In this document: one piece after another, positions 24,142 to 33,951 of the stretch
How positions within the stretch are numbered: position 1 is the stretch's first letter
How the letters are laid out: the number at the start of each line of letters is the position of its first letter
From: a virus
IMG/VR virus record: IMGVR_UViG_3300044699_000103
Span: 1-36,786 of that record
Strand: one strand, 5' to 3'
DNA length: 36,786 nt
Translations under genes and position numbers: made by a program
The notes under the pieces: model-generated
Database searches by the model: none
The model's input: only the letters and a program-made list of their open reading frames with translations
What the model was told of the DNA's origin: nothing

Positions 24142-24653
24142 CAGCTACCGCCGCCCTTCGCCTTCGGCGCCGACGGTTCAGCCTTGTCCGTCGTCTTGTC
24201 CGGCTTCTCGGCCTCGGCCTTCGCGTCGGCCTCAGCCTGGGCCTGCTTGACTGCCTCGGCGCCTTCCTTGTCCTCCGTGTCGGCGGCCTTCTTGGCGGCC
24301 TTCTCCGCGTCGGCCTCTGCCTTGTCGACGGCCTTCGCTTCGGCGCCCTCGAGCTTCTCCACCATGCCCTTGCGGATGTGGCGGGCGAGGTCCTCCAGGT
24401 CGACGGTCTCCGGCACCAGGGCGCCCTCGAAGTAGCCGAGGACAACGTCGCCGCCGGTCTCGGACTTCGACTTGAGCGTGATGTACGGAGCGATGACCCG
24501 GTACCGGCCCACCTTGCTGCTGGTCGTCTTGGTGGACGACGCGTCCTTGTCCGCCGCCGAGGACTTGTCCTCGGCGGCCTTGTCGACAGCGGCCGCCTTG
24601 TCGGCAGCGGTCTTGTCCGCAGCGGTCTTGTCTGCGGCGGTGGGACCGGTCAT
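24141..24653 (-). CDS. Capsid accessory protein with Ala/Asp/Lys-rich arms
   Basis: A 170-residue protein from ATG 24653 (ATGA overlap with the capsid stop). The core of about 55 residues (VGRYRVIAPYITLKSKSETG, VVLGYFEGALVPETVDLEDL, RHIRKGMVEKLEG) matches a protein found next to capsid genes in many actinophages. Both arms are low-complexity: TAADK repeats at the N-terminus and Ala/Glu/Lys helices at the C-terminus. The role is not established. The charged arms may be an expansion of a short ancestral protein. Confidence 0.7.
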   Translation of the reverse strand: MTGPTAADKTAADKTAADKAAAVDKAAEDKSSAADKDASSTKTTSSKVGRYRVIAPYITLKSKSETGGDVVLGYFEGALVPETVDLEDLARHIRKGMVEKLEGAEAKAVDKAEADAEKAAKKAADTEDKEGAEAVKQAQAEADAKAEAEKPDKTTDKAEPSAPKAKGGGS

Positions 24654-25573
24654 GACGTCACCCCTGTGATCTCCTGGCCCGCACCGGGCTCCTGAACGAC
24701 CGGCACCGTCTTGCGGCGGGCCTGAAGGTCCCAGCCGTCAACCTCTTCGAGGCGGATCGACTTGACCTGCACTGCGAGGTCCGACACGGCGTAGCCGGGC
24801 GCCCCGTCCATCTCGTCGGCCATGCCGCCGAGTGCCTTCGAGTCGAGCACGAAGCACGACGTCGTCACCGGCAGGTTGGGCGTGACGATCACCTTCATGC
24901 CGGCGACCATCTCCAACTCCCCGGTGTAGACCGGGTTGTCAGTGGTCTCACGCCGCCACAGGTTGCTGATGACGGGGTCGACCATCATCGACATGTAGCC
25001 GAGGTCGGACACCACGATCGTGTCCGGGTCGTAGCCCAGGTTGCGGGCGTTGATGATGCGCTTGGCGTTGAGGATGTCGTTGAGGATCTTCGGCGTGCCG
25101 GCGTCCCACTTGCCCAGCGTCGCCGTGTCAGCCAGCGCCGAGCCGATGGCCGACATGCTGATCAGGTCGACCTGGCTGATGATCGAGTTGATGACCTTCC
25201 GAAGAGTGCGGTCCACCGCCGCGCCCCCGTAGGCGTTGCGCGAGATCTCCTCGTCGGTCAGCCGCGCCTTCTGGCCCCACTTGCTGACCGCGGCCAGCGC
25301 GGCGGTACCGGTGGGCAGGTTGGCGAACGGGTACTCGGAACCGGCCGACACGGCTTCCACCGTCCGGTCGGTCACGAACGGCTCGGTGAGCTCGTAGAGC
25401 ACCGCGCCGCCGCTGGAGCGGAACCGCGACGTCAGGATCTGGTCGGCGACGAAGCGGAGGTCCTTGTAGTCGCGCAGCCGGCGCTGGATCGCGGTCGGAC
25501 TCTGCAGGAACCGGCTGATGGCCAGCGAATCACCCGTGAGGACGGGCGCGCCAGCCGGGTACGAACCTGGCAT
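24650..25573 (-). CDS. Major capsid protein, HK97 fold
   Basis: An intact 307-residue protein from ATG 25573 with GAGGAG upstream. It has an N-terminal arm (LAISRFLQSPTAIQRRLRDY), the middle region FVADQILTSRF, the E-loop and P-domain area (YPFANLPTGTAALAAVSKWG, QKARLTDEEISRNAYGGAAV), and the A-domain (DPDTIVVSDLGYMSMMVDPV, VAGMKVIVTPNLP, YAVSDLAVQVKSIRLEEVDG). This order fits HK97-type capsid proteins of actinophages. It lacks a long delta domain; the scaffold is probably the gene at 25989-26470. It is the best-preserved gene of the region, without frameshift. Confidence 0.9.
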   Translation of the reverse strand: MPGSYPAGAPVLTGDSLAISRFLQSPTAIQRRLRDYKDLRFVADQILTSRFRSSGGAVLYELTEPFVTDRTVEAVSAGSEYPFANLPTGTAALAAVSKWGQKARLTDEEISRNAYGGAAVDRTLRKVINSIISQVDLISMSAIGSALADTATLGKWDAGTPKILNDILNAKRIINARNLGYDPDTIVVSDLGYMSMMVDPVISNLWRRETTDNPVYTGELEMVAGMKVIVTPNLPVTTSCFVLDSKALGGMADEMDGAPGYAVSDLAVQVKSIRLEEVDGWDLQARRKTVPVVQEPGAGQEITGVTS

Positions 25574-25592
25574 GTGCTATCTCCTCTCGGGA

Positions 25593-25985
25593 TTACCGGC
25601 GGCCCTGGACGCGCAGCTTCAGCGGGGAACCCGCGGCTGTCGTCACGGCGGTGCCGATGAGGGTGCCCGCCGCGGCCGCGGTGGCGATGGTGGCGGTCTT
25701 GACCTGACCGGCGGTGTCGGTGACGACGCCGGCCAGCGCGGTGATCGCGCCGGACGCGACGAGCTTGTGGACGCAGCCGATCGATCGGCCACACCGTGAG
25801 CTTGGCGCCCGGACGCGGCGTCGTGGGCGGCCGACACCGGCCACCACGGTCGAGTCCGCGCCGGAGACGGTGACGCGTGCTCGCGGCGGACCAGACGACG
25901 CACGTTGCCGCCGGTCGACGGCACCGCCGTGGTGCGGTGAACGGAACCGTGCCGCCGGAGTAGAACGGGGTGAATAGTCAGCCAC
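25593..25985 (-). CDS. Capsid decoration protein (DUF2190-like), several frameshifts
   Basis: GTG 25985 begins MADY; the next frame gives FTPFYSGGTVPFTA, then VTVSGADSTVVAGV, AHDAASG, AKLTVWPI, and finally an undisturbed stretch CVHKLVASGAITALAGVVTD, VKTATIATAAAAGTLIGTAV, GSPLKLRVQGRR. The sequence follows the DUF2190 pattern (DxxP-x-FLPG start, TVWPxxGHVHELVASGA core). At least four one-base shifts fall within 250 bases. It lies upstream of the capsid gene, as usual for decoration proteins in actinophages. Confidence 0.75.
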   Translation of the reverse strand: MADYSPRSTPAARFRSPHHGGAVDRRQRASSGPPRARVTVSGADSTVVAGVGRPRRRVRAPSSRCGRSIGCVHKLVASGAITALAGVVTDTAGQVKTATIATAAAAGTLIGTAVTTAAGSPLKLRVQGRR

Positions 25986-25988
25986 GGA

Positions 25989-26470
25989 TCAGCCCGCCTT
26001 ACGCGCGTCGGACGCGCCGTAGAGTGCCGCGTATTCGGCGTCGGCCTCGACGCCCTCGCCGGCATAGCCGGAGCGCCATCACCGCCAGGCGCGGAGTTCG
26101 GCGTCAGACTGTCGATGAGGCGCGGCGATGTCCGGGTCGGCATCCCACAACTTGCGAAGTGGAGTCTTGCTCCGCCGGGGTGAGCTTCCCGCCATGGACC
26201 GCCTTCGCTGATGACCTCGTCACGCTCGTCAGCGCTTGGTCTTCGCGACGAACTCGTGTGAGCGTCCTCATGGTCTTCTGGTTCATCTTCTCAGACGTCG
26301 AGGATGGCAATCACCATCGTGCCGGCCGGTACGGCTGATGTCGCGGAACGGGGCTGACCTTCGGCGAGGTGCGATATCCGGCATCAGTGAGTGCCGCACC
26401 TCACCTCGTCGTCAGAGGCATCGTCCGGAAGCCGGCCAGTGCCTCTCGGATACTTGGCCGTCAGGGACAT
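25989..26470 (-). CDS. Scaffold-like head protein, several frameshifts
   Basis: ATG 26470 follows AAAAGGAG. Pieces in successive frames read MSLTAKYP, LPDDASDDEV, DAGYRTSPK, then charged stretches (GKLTPAEQ) and the end YAALYGASDARKAG at 25989. The layout (acidic start, charged helical middle, Tyr-rich C-terminal tag) resembles the scaffold-like protein that lies between protease and capsid genes in actinophages. More than four one-base shifts occur. About 160 residues. Confidence 0.6.
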
Positions 26471-27054
26471 CACGGACTCCTTTTGGTGGTGGTGAACCAC
26501 CGCCTCTGTGGCGGGGTCTGTGGGCGCCGCCGAACGAGGCGACGATGGGAGCGGCTCGGACGCGGACACGGCAGGCCGAGCGCGGCGGGCAGAGTCCCGC
26601 AGCGACTTGAGAGACGCCATGCCCGGCGGGGTGACGCCGAGCAGTGCGAGGCCATTCGACGATCGAGGCAGTACTTCTCGCCGTCCTCGTCCGTGTAGTC
26701 CTCCTAGCCCTCCATCGGACCGGTCCGCCAGTGGACGAGGTGACGGCCTCGGCGAGCCAGTCGGGGCACTGTCGGTGATGTCGCCCTTGAGGACGTGTCC
26801 CTGCTCGTCTTCTTCGACCCGCATGTTGTGCAGCCAGCCCATGGGCGGCTCGCCATCGGCGGCCATGAACGCGGGTGTCGGTGTGGCCGATCTTGATGTA
26901 CGGGGCCGGGCGCCTTCGCGGTTGGCGAAGCGGGCGGCGTCGTCGAGGTGCGCGGGGTCGACGTCGATCGCGCCCGAGGCGAGGTGCCATTTACCGGGTC
27001 GGGCAAGTCTCGATGTCGCGGAGTTCGGCAGCGGCGTCACCGGGCGTGCGTCAT
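26470..27054 (-). CDS. Prohead protease candidate, several frameshifts
   Basis: ATG 27054 has AGGTGG upstream but the first codons are broken. Recognisable pieces: RPGKWHLASGAIDVDPAHLD, DAARFANREG, APYIKIGHTDTR, MGWLHNMRVEEDEQGHVLKG, DITD, then DWLAEAVTS and ALLGVTPPGMASLKSLRD. These follow the actinophage capsid-maturation protease with a conserved IKIGH segment (His likely catalytic) and the VTPPG motif seen in prohead proteases. The end overlaps the next start (TGATG). About 195 residues; at least four one-base shifts. Confidence 0.7.
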
Positions 27055-27096
27055 CAGCCCACCTGCACCTTTCGGTAAGCGGGCTGTGCGCCCGGG

Positions 27097-27191
27097 CTAG
27101 ATCAGTAGGCCTTCTTCTTCGGCATGGTCTTCTTCTTCGGCGTCGACCGGACCGGCGCTCACCGGCGTCGGCGGTGGTATTTCTTCGCCAT
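27097..27191 (-). CDS. Small acidic peptide
   Basis: ATG 27191 follows the HNH stop directly (TAAATG) and reads MAKK; one missing base later the frame gives PPPTPVSAGPVDAEEEDHAE, EEGLLI and a stop at 27097. About 31 residues, acidic at the end. Very small acidic genes are common before prohead protease genes. Weak support. Confidence 0.35.
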
Positions 27192-27763
27192 TTAGTGGCC
27201 TCTTCGTCGTCGTACTGTGCCAGCACGGCTCGCGCGACGGCACGCATCTCCGGCAACGCGGAGCAGGGCGGGCAGAACGTCCGCGCCGTTGCCGTGGTTG
27301 CCCCATCGAAGGTCAAGATTCTCGGGGCGGTTGTCGGTGCGGTCGCCATTGATGTGGATGCACGGTGAAGTCCGGGTAATCGCAATGCCGTACTTCTCCT
27401 CGGCCACGACGATGTGTTGAAACACCCAGCCGTACTATCGCCGCGATGGTGGCCGCTGGTCTTCGTCACCTTGTAGCCGGCCTTGGCTAAGAAGGTGTAG
27501 CCCTCAGGGCGTGTCAGTTTCCGGGCCCTGCATCTTGGGGTGTCCAATGGGAGCCGCGCGACGTTCGCGCACCCGTCGCATGGCGTCGCGCTTGCCGTCG
27601 ACGACATGCACATCCCTGCACCACGACTGATACTCCGTGCTCCCTTGCCGCGCGGCGAGAATTCAGCGACCGGCTTGGTAGCGAGGCACTTAGCTGCAGC
27701 ACTTCTTGCCGGCCTGTCTTGCAACAGGACGAGGGCAGGCTGATTCCACGTATCGTTCATCAT
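27192..27763 (-). CDS. HNH endonuclease with zinc-finger start, several frameshifts
   Basis: ATG 27763 (or 27760) begins NDTWNQP. A broken cysteine region (GKKCCS, CLATKPVAEFSP) is followed by LTRPEGYTFLAKAGYKVTK and the HNH core MFQHIVVAEEKYGI, TRTSPCIHINGDRTDNRPEN, LDLRWGNHGNG. HINGxxxDNRPENL is the conserved metal-binding motif of HNH homing-type endonucleases. Placed between head genes, it may be a free-standing homing endonuclease, or it may aid packaging. It ends at 27192. At least three shifts or stops interrupt it, so it may be a real pseudogene or a product of sequence error. Confidence 0.7.
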
Positions 27764-27821
27764 GTCCGGCTCCCATCAGCTGGGCCACGCCCCGGGACGG
27801 TGTCAGCCGTCGCCGGGGTCT

Positions 27822-28914
27822 CTATCTATCCAGGGCCAACAAGTGGACCCGTGGCGGCTGTCCGTGGCCACCCCGCCGAGTCGCTGCCTGACCGGCCGAT
27901 AATGCAAATACCTCGATGATACCACCTGACTGGCGAACCGCTTGAGCGTCTCCAGCGTTGTCCTTGATACTCCGTGACAGTTGCGCGCGAGGGTCGTCCA
28001 CGGCGTCGGCGAGTCGACCCAGCGTCGCGAGCCCTGCGCCGCGGGTCCAGTAGTGATGCAGCGTCGTCGTGCCCCGGCGTCACGTCATGGCCCGCCGCCG
28101 CGGTCACAGGCTCAGGCTCGTCGTCCTCGTCGTCCTCTTCGTCGTCGAGGTCTTCGTCGTCCTCAAGCTCGTCCTCGTCGTCGAGGTCCTCGTCGTCGTA
28201 CGCCGCCGACGCCGTCACCTGCGACGCGCCCTTGTCCACACACGGCGACAGGGCGTGCGCGTCCTTCAGTCGCCGCACCAGCGCCGGAGTCGCCGAGACC
28301 GGTGGGCTTCAACCCGAGTTTGGTCTGGATCGCCTTGATTGCGGCGTCGGTGTGCGGACCGATCACGCCGTCGATGGCGACGTTGGCCAGGCCCAGTTCG
28401 GCGATCATCGCCTGCAGCTGCTTGACGGCCTCGGGGTCGTTGTCCTTGCCCATCTTCAGCGTCGTCGTGTTCTTCGACGCCGCCTTCGCGACGCCGCCGC
28501 CCTTGCGGTGAGCGCTGGGTGGGGCGGTACGGGCGCGAGGCCGGCGCCACGTAGCTGGTGCCGCTGGAGGTGGTGGTGAACTGACCACCAGCGGGGCTGC
28601 CGGCGGGGGCGTGCGGGGGCTGGTAGTTGGAGTCGGAATATTCCAGCGGTTTGGCCTGCACGGGGTGGTCACGGTTCACCGCCTTCCGGACATGCGAAGA
28701 GGACACCGCGATGTGCGATGCCCTCGGGGTTCGGCTACTCCGCGAGCGGCGGGAGACCATGATCTCCCGGGCCTGATCGACGAACTCGGGATCGTCGTCC
28801 GGGTCGTAGCCAGCTCCCGGCATGCCTGTTGACGAACTCGGCGTGCAGGTCGAACAGGTCGTTCTGGCGCTTCACCACGAGCGGGTCGGGCTGAGCGCGT
28901 TCCGACTGGCTCAT
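27822..28914 (-). CDS. Modular phage protein: PG-binding-like domain and acidic tract, several frameshifts
   Basis: ATG 28914 overlaps the previous TGA (ATGA). Pieces in order: MSQSERAQPDPLVVKRQNDL, FDLHAEFVNR, YDPDDDPEFVDQAREIMVS, the linker AGSPAGGQFTTTSSG, then a peptidoglycan-binding-like domain (DPEAVKQLQAMIAELG, AIDGVIGPHTDAAIKAIQTK, LGLKPTG), LVRRLKDAHALSPCVDK, a run of about 28 Asp/Glu residues, and an end with TPGHD, WVDSPTPWTTL and FASQW. The last motif set occurs at the C-terminus of head-associated proteins in other actinophages, as I recall. About 360 residues. It may be a minor capsid protein; the wall-binding-like domain is surprising in a head gene. Confidence 0.6.
28111..28200 (-). 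repeat. Asp/Glu-rich codon repeat
   Basis: Thirty codons of GAC/GAG/GAA encode an almost pure acidic tract (DDEDLDDEDELEDDEDLDDE and so on). The plus strand reads as repeated TCGTCG/TCCTCG. It lies inside the modular protein gene at 27822-28914 and separates its PG-binding-like domain from its C-terminal part. Confidence 0.85.
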
Positions 28915-31900
28915 GAGATGACCTGCACCCTCGTCCGGGTTGGGATCATCTCTTCCGCGTGAACCCCAGGACCCGACGAACCATAGCGCCGTCTTGCCAC
29001 GCTGACCGGGTCGGCGGCCGAGCTGAGACACCTCGTAGGCAGTCGGGTATTCGGGGTCGCCTGCTTGTGGGCCTTCAGCCGGCCAGCAGCCTCAGCCGCA
29101 GTAATCTGCGCGTCCAGGTCGGGCGCGCTCACGGAACTTCTTCGGGATGACCTCGCCGTACTTGGTGGTCTTTGTGCGGCCAGCTCGCAGGTCCGCGATC
29201 AGCCCGGCCATCTCCTCCTGGTCGTAGTCCGGCATCCGGCCGCCCGCCCAGTTGAAGCCCTGGCTGGCCCACACGTAGCCGTTGTGGTCACTCAGGTGGA
29301 TGCCGTGCACGCCGAGTCCCGATACCAGTCGGTCGCGCGCTGGTTGAGTTCGCGACCGAACCCGGTGCCGTGATACTTCGCCGGGTTCTCGTCGTAGTCG
29401 CCCTCGCCCAGCTGGACGATGGGGATTTCGCCCACATCTCGCGGCGCACGGTGCCGTCGTTGTAGTTCATCGTCGATGGGGCGACACGGTGGCTGAAGTA
29501 GCCGATCTCGTGGCCGTTCGCGTCGTAGATCTTGCCTTCGACCCCAATGGAGGGCTCGACCTCATGCACCCGCCCGCGTCCGTCGGTCCCTGGTCCCGCG
29601 CGACGGACGCCAACGTTGACCTTCGTCGTGTACGGACCGACTGGCCTCGAACACATCGCGCAGCGACGTCTCGATCGTGGCGTCGTCGGCGTGAACAGTC
29701 GCGGATCGGACCGGCGTCGCGGGTGGCGCGAGGTGGTGGCGGGCGCCTTCGCCGGCGCCGCCTTGCGCGCGCCGGTACGCCGCCTCCTGCACAGTCGCCT
29801 TGACCGCCCGCACGTTCTCCCCGTCCACGTCGGCGTCGTAGCCGGGACGCAGGATCGTCACCGGTGTGCCCGGTTCGGGACGCTCCCCCAGCCACTCGTG
29901 GACGCTCCGGGTCGAACGGCTCCACGGTGCCGGCCGGGCCGGTGACGCGGGTCAGGCCGTGGGAGGTGGCGATGCGGTCCAGTTCGGCGTTGAGGGCGTC
30001 GCGGGGCGACGAGTCGTCGAGGTGAACTGCGTGGTTGGCTGGTTGCCAATGTGGACGGCCGAGTCGCGGTCCGTTGGGCCAGTAGGCTTCTGGTCGGCCA
30101 TTGAGGAGATCACGGCGTCGGCGAGAGCCATCCTCTTGAGCGCGGCGTCCACCTCATGCCGATTGAAGTCCTCGCCCAACTCGTCGCGAATGTCGGCGAG
30201 ACCGACCCAGTTCGGGCGCGCCGGTAAGGCGGCAAACCTCCTCATGGGCGTTAGGCCGTCTCCTGATGATCCGTTCCCGCACACGCCCAGCGCTCGGGGT
30301 CATCGAGAGCTTCCGTACGCCGCCCGGATCCGGTTCTCGCACCTCGACCTCAGCGCACCCGCGCGCGTCGCCCGCCGCCACCGCTAGCAGTTCGTCCCGT
30401 GTCGCGTCCGGTAGCCCGTTGGCCTTCGCCCGGGACCGGATACGGGACTGCAACGCCCGAGGTGTGGCCTGACTGGAGGCCAGTTCGTCCACTTCGGCCA
30501 GAGACTCGGCGACGGAACGGACACGGTCCAGCTTGACCTGACGGTCGCGGCGTCGAGTTCTGCGCGGGGCGCCTCCGACAGGTGCGTGGGCGATGTGCAG
30601 CTGCATCGACGTCTTGGCCCGCATGTCGGGCGGGAGGTCGATGCCCAGTCCTTCGGCGACCTGCCGGGTCTTCTGCGCGCTCAGCCCCGAATCGCCGGCC
30701 AGGAGGCGGAGAACCTTGCCCTCCAACTCGGCGCCCGAACCGTCGAGCGCGAGCAGGGCGGCGACGGTGCCGTCCACATCGCCCGGACCCCGCAAGCCCG
30801 GGTCGGTGTTGGCGATCGCCTCGGCGAGGGCGCGGTCCGGGGTGATGTCGGAAGACTCTGGTGTTGCAACAGACCCACATAGGCGCCCACCGGCCGGTGC
30901 TCGGCGAGGCCCTTCGTGATGGCATCGATGATCTCGGGCTTGGTTGGCGCCGTCGGGCAACGGAAAGACCGAGGCGGTGGCAACCTTGCGCAGCCGGGCA
31001 GCGGGCAGCGCCTCAAGGTCAGCCCTCGGACCACTGGGGGCACGGTCGAGCTTCACCTGACGGTCGCGGGCGGCCTGCTCGACGTCGGGCAGCGGTCGCA
31101 GCGATGGGGCGGTCTGAGTAACAGCCGGACCGTCCGACGCCGGAGTCCGAGGCGCGTCGAGTGCTTCGTCAACTTCGCGAGCCGAGACGTACGGTCCGGC
31201 CGCATTTGCGGAGGTGTGCAACCGCCACGGGCCGGTTCGCGTCGCCCATGGCTTGGTACGCGGCGCGCAGCCGGTTCTCCACCTGAACGGCCCGGACGTT
31301 CGGATCAGCCGACAGGCCATCGAGGCCCTGCGCCAGGCGGCGAGTCTCGTCGGCGGCCTTACGCGCCTTGTCGGCCTCGGTCGGCTGGTGCTCGGGCCAA
31401 GTCGCGCCGCCGCCCTCGGCCAACGAAGGCCCCGACGATCCAGTCGGCGAGGGTGGCACGGTTGGCCGGTCGTGGCGCCTCGGTCTCCTCCACGCGAAGC
31501 CGTACGGGAGGTGATGGGTTCCGATGCCCATCTCGGTGGCGACCAGACGCAAGTCGCCCAGGGGGGGCTGCTTCTGCAGGTAGGCCTTGGCCGCGGCGCT
31601 ACCCCGGCGGCGTCCATTCCCGCTTGCAGCGCCTCGACGCGCTTACGACGCTTGTAGTCGACCGGGCCTTTCGCAGCGGCAGCATGTCGGACAAGCTCGG
31701 GCTGGCCTTCGGTGCCCCGACGTTGCTCCACCAGCCGTCGACCAGTTCCCGCTTGCGTCCCGACACCGGCAACTTCTGCTCCCGCAGCATCGCCTTCAGC
31801 TCGTCGACCTTGTGCAGGGTCCAGGGCGTCACGGATGGCTTCCGGGTCGCCGAGTTTGGCGCAGCGAGTCGAGGTCGGGGGCGTCGGGGATGGGCTTCGG

Positions 31901-32500
31901 GGCGGCCTTGCGTGGCGCCGCCTTCTTCGCCGGCGCCTTCCCGCCCCGCTCCTTGTCCGCCCATTCCGCCAGTCGCGTCTCGCCGTTGTCCCGCGCCCAC
32001 GCGTGCAGGTCGTCGAGCGAGTCGAAGCGCTCGACCAGCCCGCCACGGTTGCCGTGCTCGTCCTCGAAGAACAAGGCCCGGCTTGTCGCCGGGGAAGGCG
32101 GTAGACGGCCACGTCCTTGTCGTGAAGCTTCCCGGGCTGCTGCAGCGTGAACTTCGCCGTCGGCGGCCCCGCCTCACGCTTGTCCTTCACAACCGCGCGG
32201 ACGTCCTCCGTCAGGATCTCCCGCAGCCGCTTCGCCACGTCCTCATCTGACTCGCCGCGACCGGCGCGCTTCGGCGTCAGCCGCGCGACCCGCTCGTGGT
32301 CACCGGCAAGGAGGGCCTGCTTCCGCAGGTGGGTGACCGCCCTCTGCAACTCGGCCCGCTTGAAGCCGAGGGTCCTTGAGCGCATCCTTCTTGTCGCCAC
32401 TCCCATCACCGCGCGACCACTGGCCCAGCGCGTGCAGGATCCGGTCCACGACGTTGCGGAACTGACCCTCGGCTGTCGCGCGGGTGCAACGCCGGGTCGA
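28911..32500 (-). CDS. Giant modular head-associated protein, many frameshifts, start unresolved
   Basis: A continuous coding region of about 3.6 kb (about 1,190 residues) in changing frames. In order: FKRAELQRAVTHLRKQALLA; a helical/charged part with FFEDEHGNRGGLVERFDSLD; a SAP-type motif DELKAMLREQKLPVSGRKRE (about 31735-31820); a second SAP-like segment (RLRKVATA, LPDGA, KPEIIDAITKGLAEH); helical SAQKTRQVAEGLGIDLP; a winged-helix-like part NWVGLADIRDELGEDFNRHE, VDAALKRM; VTILRPGYDADVDGENVRAV; a GNAT-like end GFGRELNQRATDWYRD, GIHLSDHNGYVWASQGFNWA. It stops at 28911 (RTRVQVIS), overlapping the next ATG. RDRQVKLDR occurs twice. It follows the portal like MuF-type proteins, and may even be fused to it, since no start is visible. 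Confidence 0.6.
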
Positions 32501-33939
32501 AGCGGCCGCGGCGGCCTGGACCTCGCCGGTGAACTCGGCCAGCGCCTGGATCAGCGCGTCGGCGAGGTCGAATTGCCCCGGTTCGTCGTCGTCACCGGTG
32601 TCGATGTCACCAGCGCTCGACGCTTTTGGGTCCACATCAGCGGCAGCGGCCACCCACTGCGTGCCCTCCGACGGGGCCATTCCGGCAGCGTCCTGGCCGC
32701 GGGTCGTCTCCGGGTCCTTCGGGGGCAGGCCCGTACTGCTGGCGCAGGGACTCCTCGAGGCGGTCGTCGGGCTCGAGAGCACCCGCCTGGATCAGGGACG
32801 TGATCGACTGCGCGGTGGCCTGCTGGCGACTGCCGATCTCATCAAAGGTGATCTTCGGGGCGGGCTCCTCGGGGCCCCAGTTCTTGTCAACCAGGTCCTC
32901 GACGATGTGCATGGTGGCAACGTCGGCGACCTGCTGGGCCAACGTCTGAAGCGAGGCGGTGAAGAAGTCGGCGAACGTGACGCCCAGCGCGTAGGAGCCG
33001 GTGCCCGACTCCGCCCCCAGGTTCAGGAAGTGGGCCAGCACCGCGCGGGCGATCTGGTTGTCGTGGTAGTTGATCGCCGGCTGGGCGTCGGGCAGCTGCC
33101 CGGACACGCCCATCAGTTCGAGTTTCGACCCGAACGGCAGGCTGATCCCGGCGGCCTCGCCGGCGCGCAGAGCCTTCGCCATCGCCAGGCCGGCGGCGTG
33201 CTGCTCGGCGGTGGCGCCCTCAGCGTCGGTGGCGACCGGGATGCCCATGCCGTTGCGCTCGATCGTCTGGGCCTGGACGCGAAGCAATCTGTCCTTTATC
33301 AGCCAGTTTTTGTAGGCCTGGCGCAAAATGCTGCGACCGAGCCAGTTCCCGCCCTCTTTCTTGTAGACGTAGGCCACCAGCCGGTCGACCGGAATCGGCC
33401 GCTGCATGCCGTAGTCCAGCGTCCCGCACTGGGTGATCGAAATCAGGCCACCGTCGCGGGCCACGTCGATCTTCTCGATCGTCTTCGGCATCCGCGGCTC
33501 GAGCTTGCCCAGGTGCGCCCGGTTCCCGTCGTCGTCGACGCGGTAGAGCTGCTCGAAGAAGATATGGCCGAACGGAAGCATCAGCAGCGCGAGCTCAAGA
33601 TGCTCCAACCAGGAGAACCGGTCCTTCGTGCGGGGCGGTGGCTCCGGGTTCTCGCCGACGATGGGCAGGCCCCAGGTCATCCGCGACGAACTCGACCACC
33701 TCGGCCCTCGCGCCAGCCGGGTTGATACGCCACGGTGTGCGCAGGATCGGACGCACGACCGCCTCGAGCACCGAGCCGACCTGCGCGTCCTGGGTAGCGC
33801 ATGGCGTCATAGACGGCGATCGACTGCGGCCACCACAGTTCGGGGTGGTCTCCCCGTCGTACATCCACCAGCTGCTCGTCGACGAGCCGGAGGTCTGGGA
33901 GACGTAACCGATCGCCTTGGTGGGGACGTCAACAGCCAC
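32500..33939 (-). CDS. Portal protein, DUF935/Mu gp29-like, several frameshifts
   Basis: GTG 33939 follows AAAGGGGGG. Reading through shifts: WWMYDGETTPELWWPQSIAV, TQDAQVGSVLEAVVRPILRT, PWRINPAGA, then an undisturbed core from 33680: FSWLEHLELALLMLPFGHIF, LVAYVYKKEGGNWLGRSILR, QAYKNWLIKDRLLRVQAQTI, NGMGIPV, LPFGSKLELMGVSGQ, GVTFADFFTASLQTLAQQVA. This matches the DUF935/Mu gp29-like portals, the dodecameric ring through which DNA enters the capsid. The C-terminal part (EPGQFDLADALIQALAEF, then FDPALHPRDSRGQFR) is continuous with the following modular gene, so the end at 32500 is approximate. Confidence 0.8.
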
Positions 33940-33951
33940 GATCGCCCCCCT

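Noticed and set aside
26490-26512. Palindrome GGTGGTT-CACCACC as an operator
   Set aside because: It lies inside the prohead protease coding sequence as a His/Val-rich stretch and has no second copy.
28100-28205. Possible CRISPR or microsatellite array of TCGTC units
   Set aside because: There are no spacers; it is the complement of an Asp/Glu-coding tract within a clear gene.
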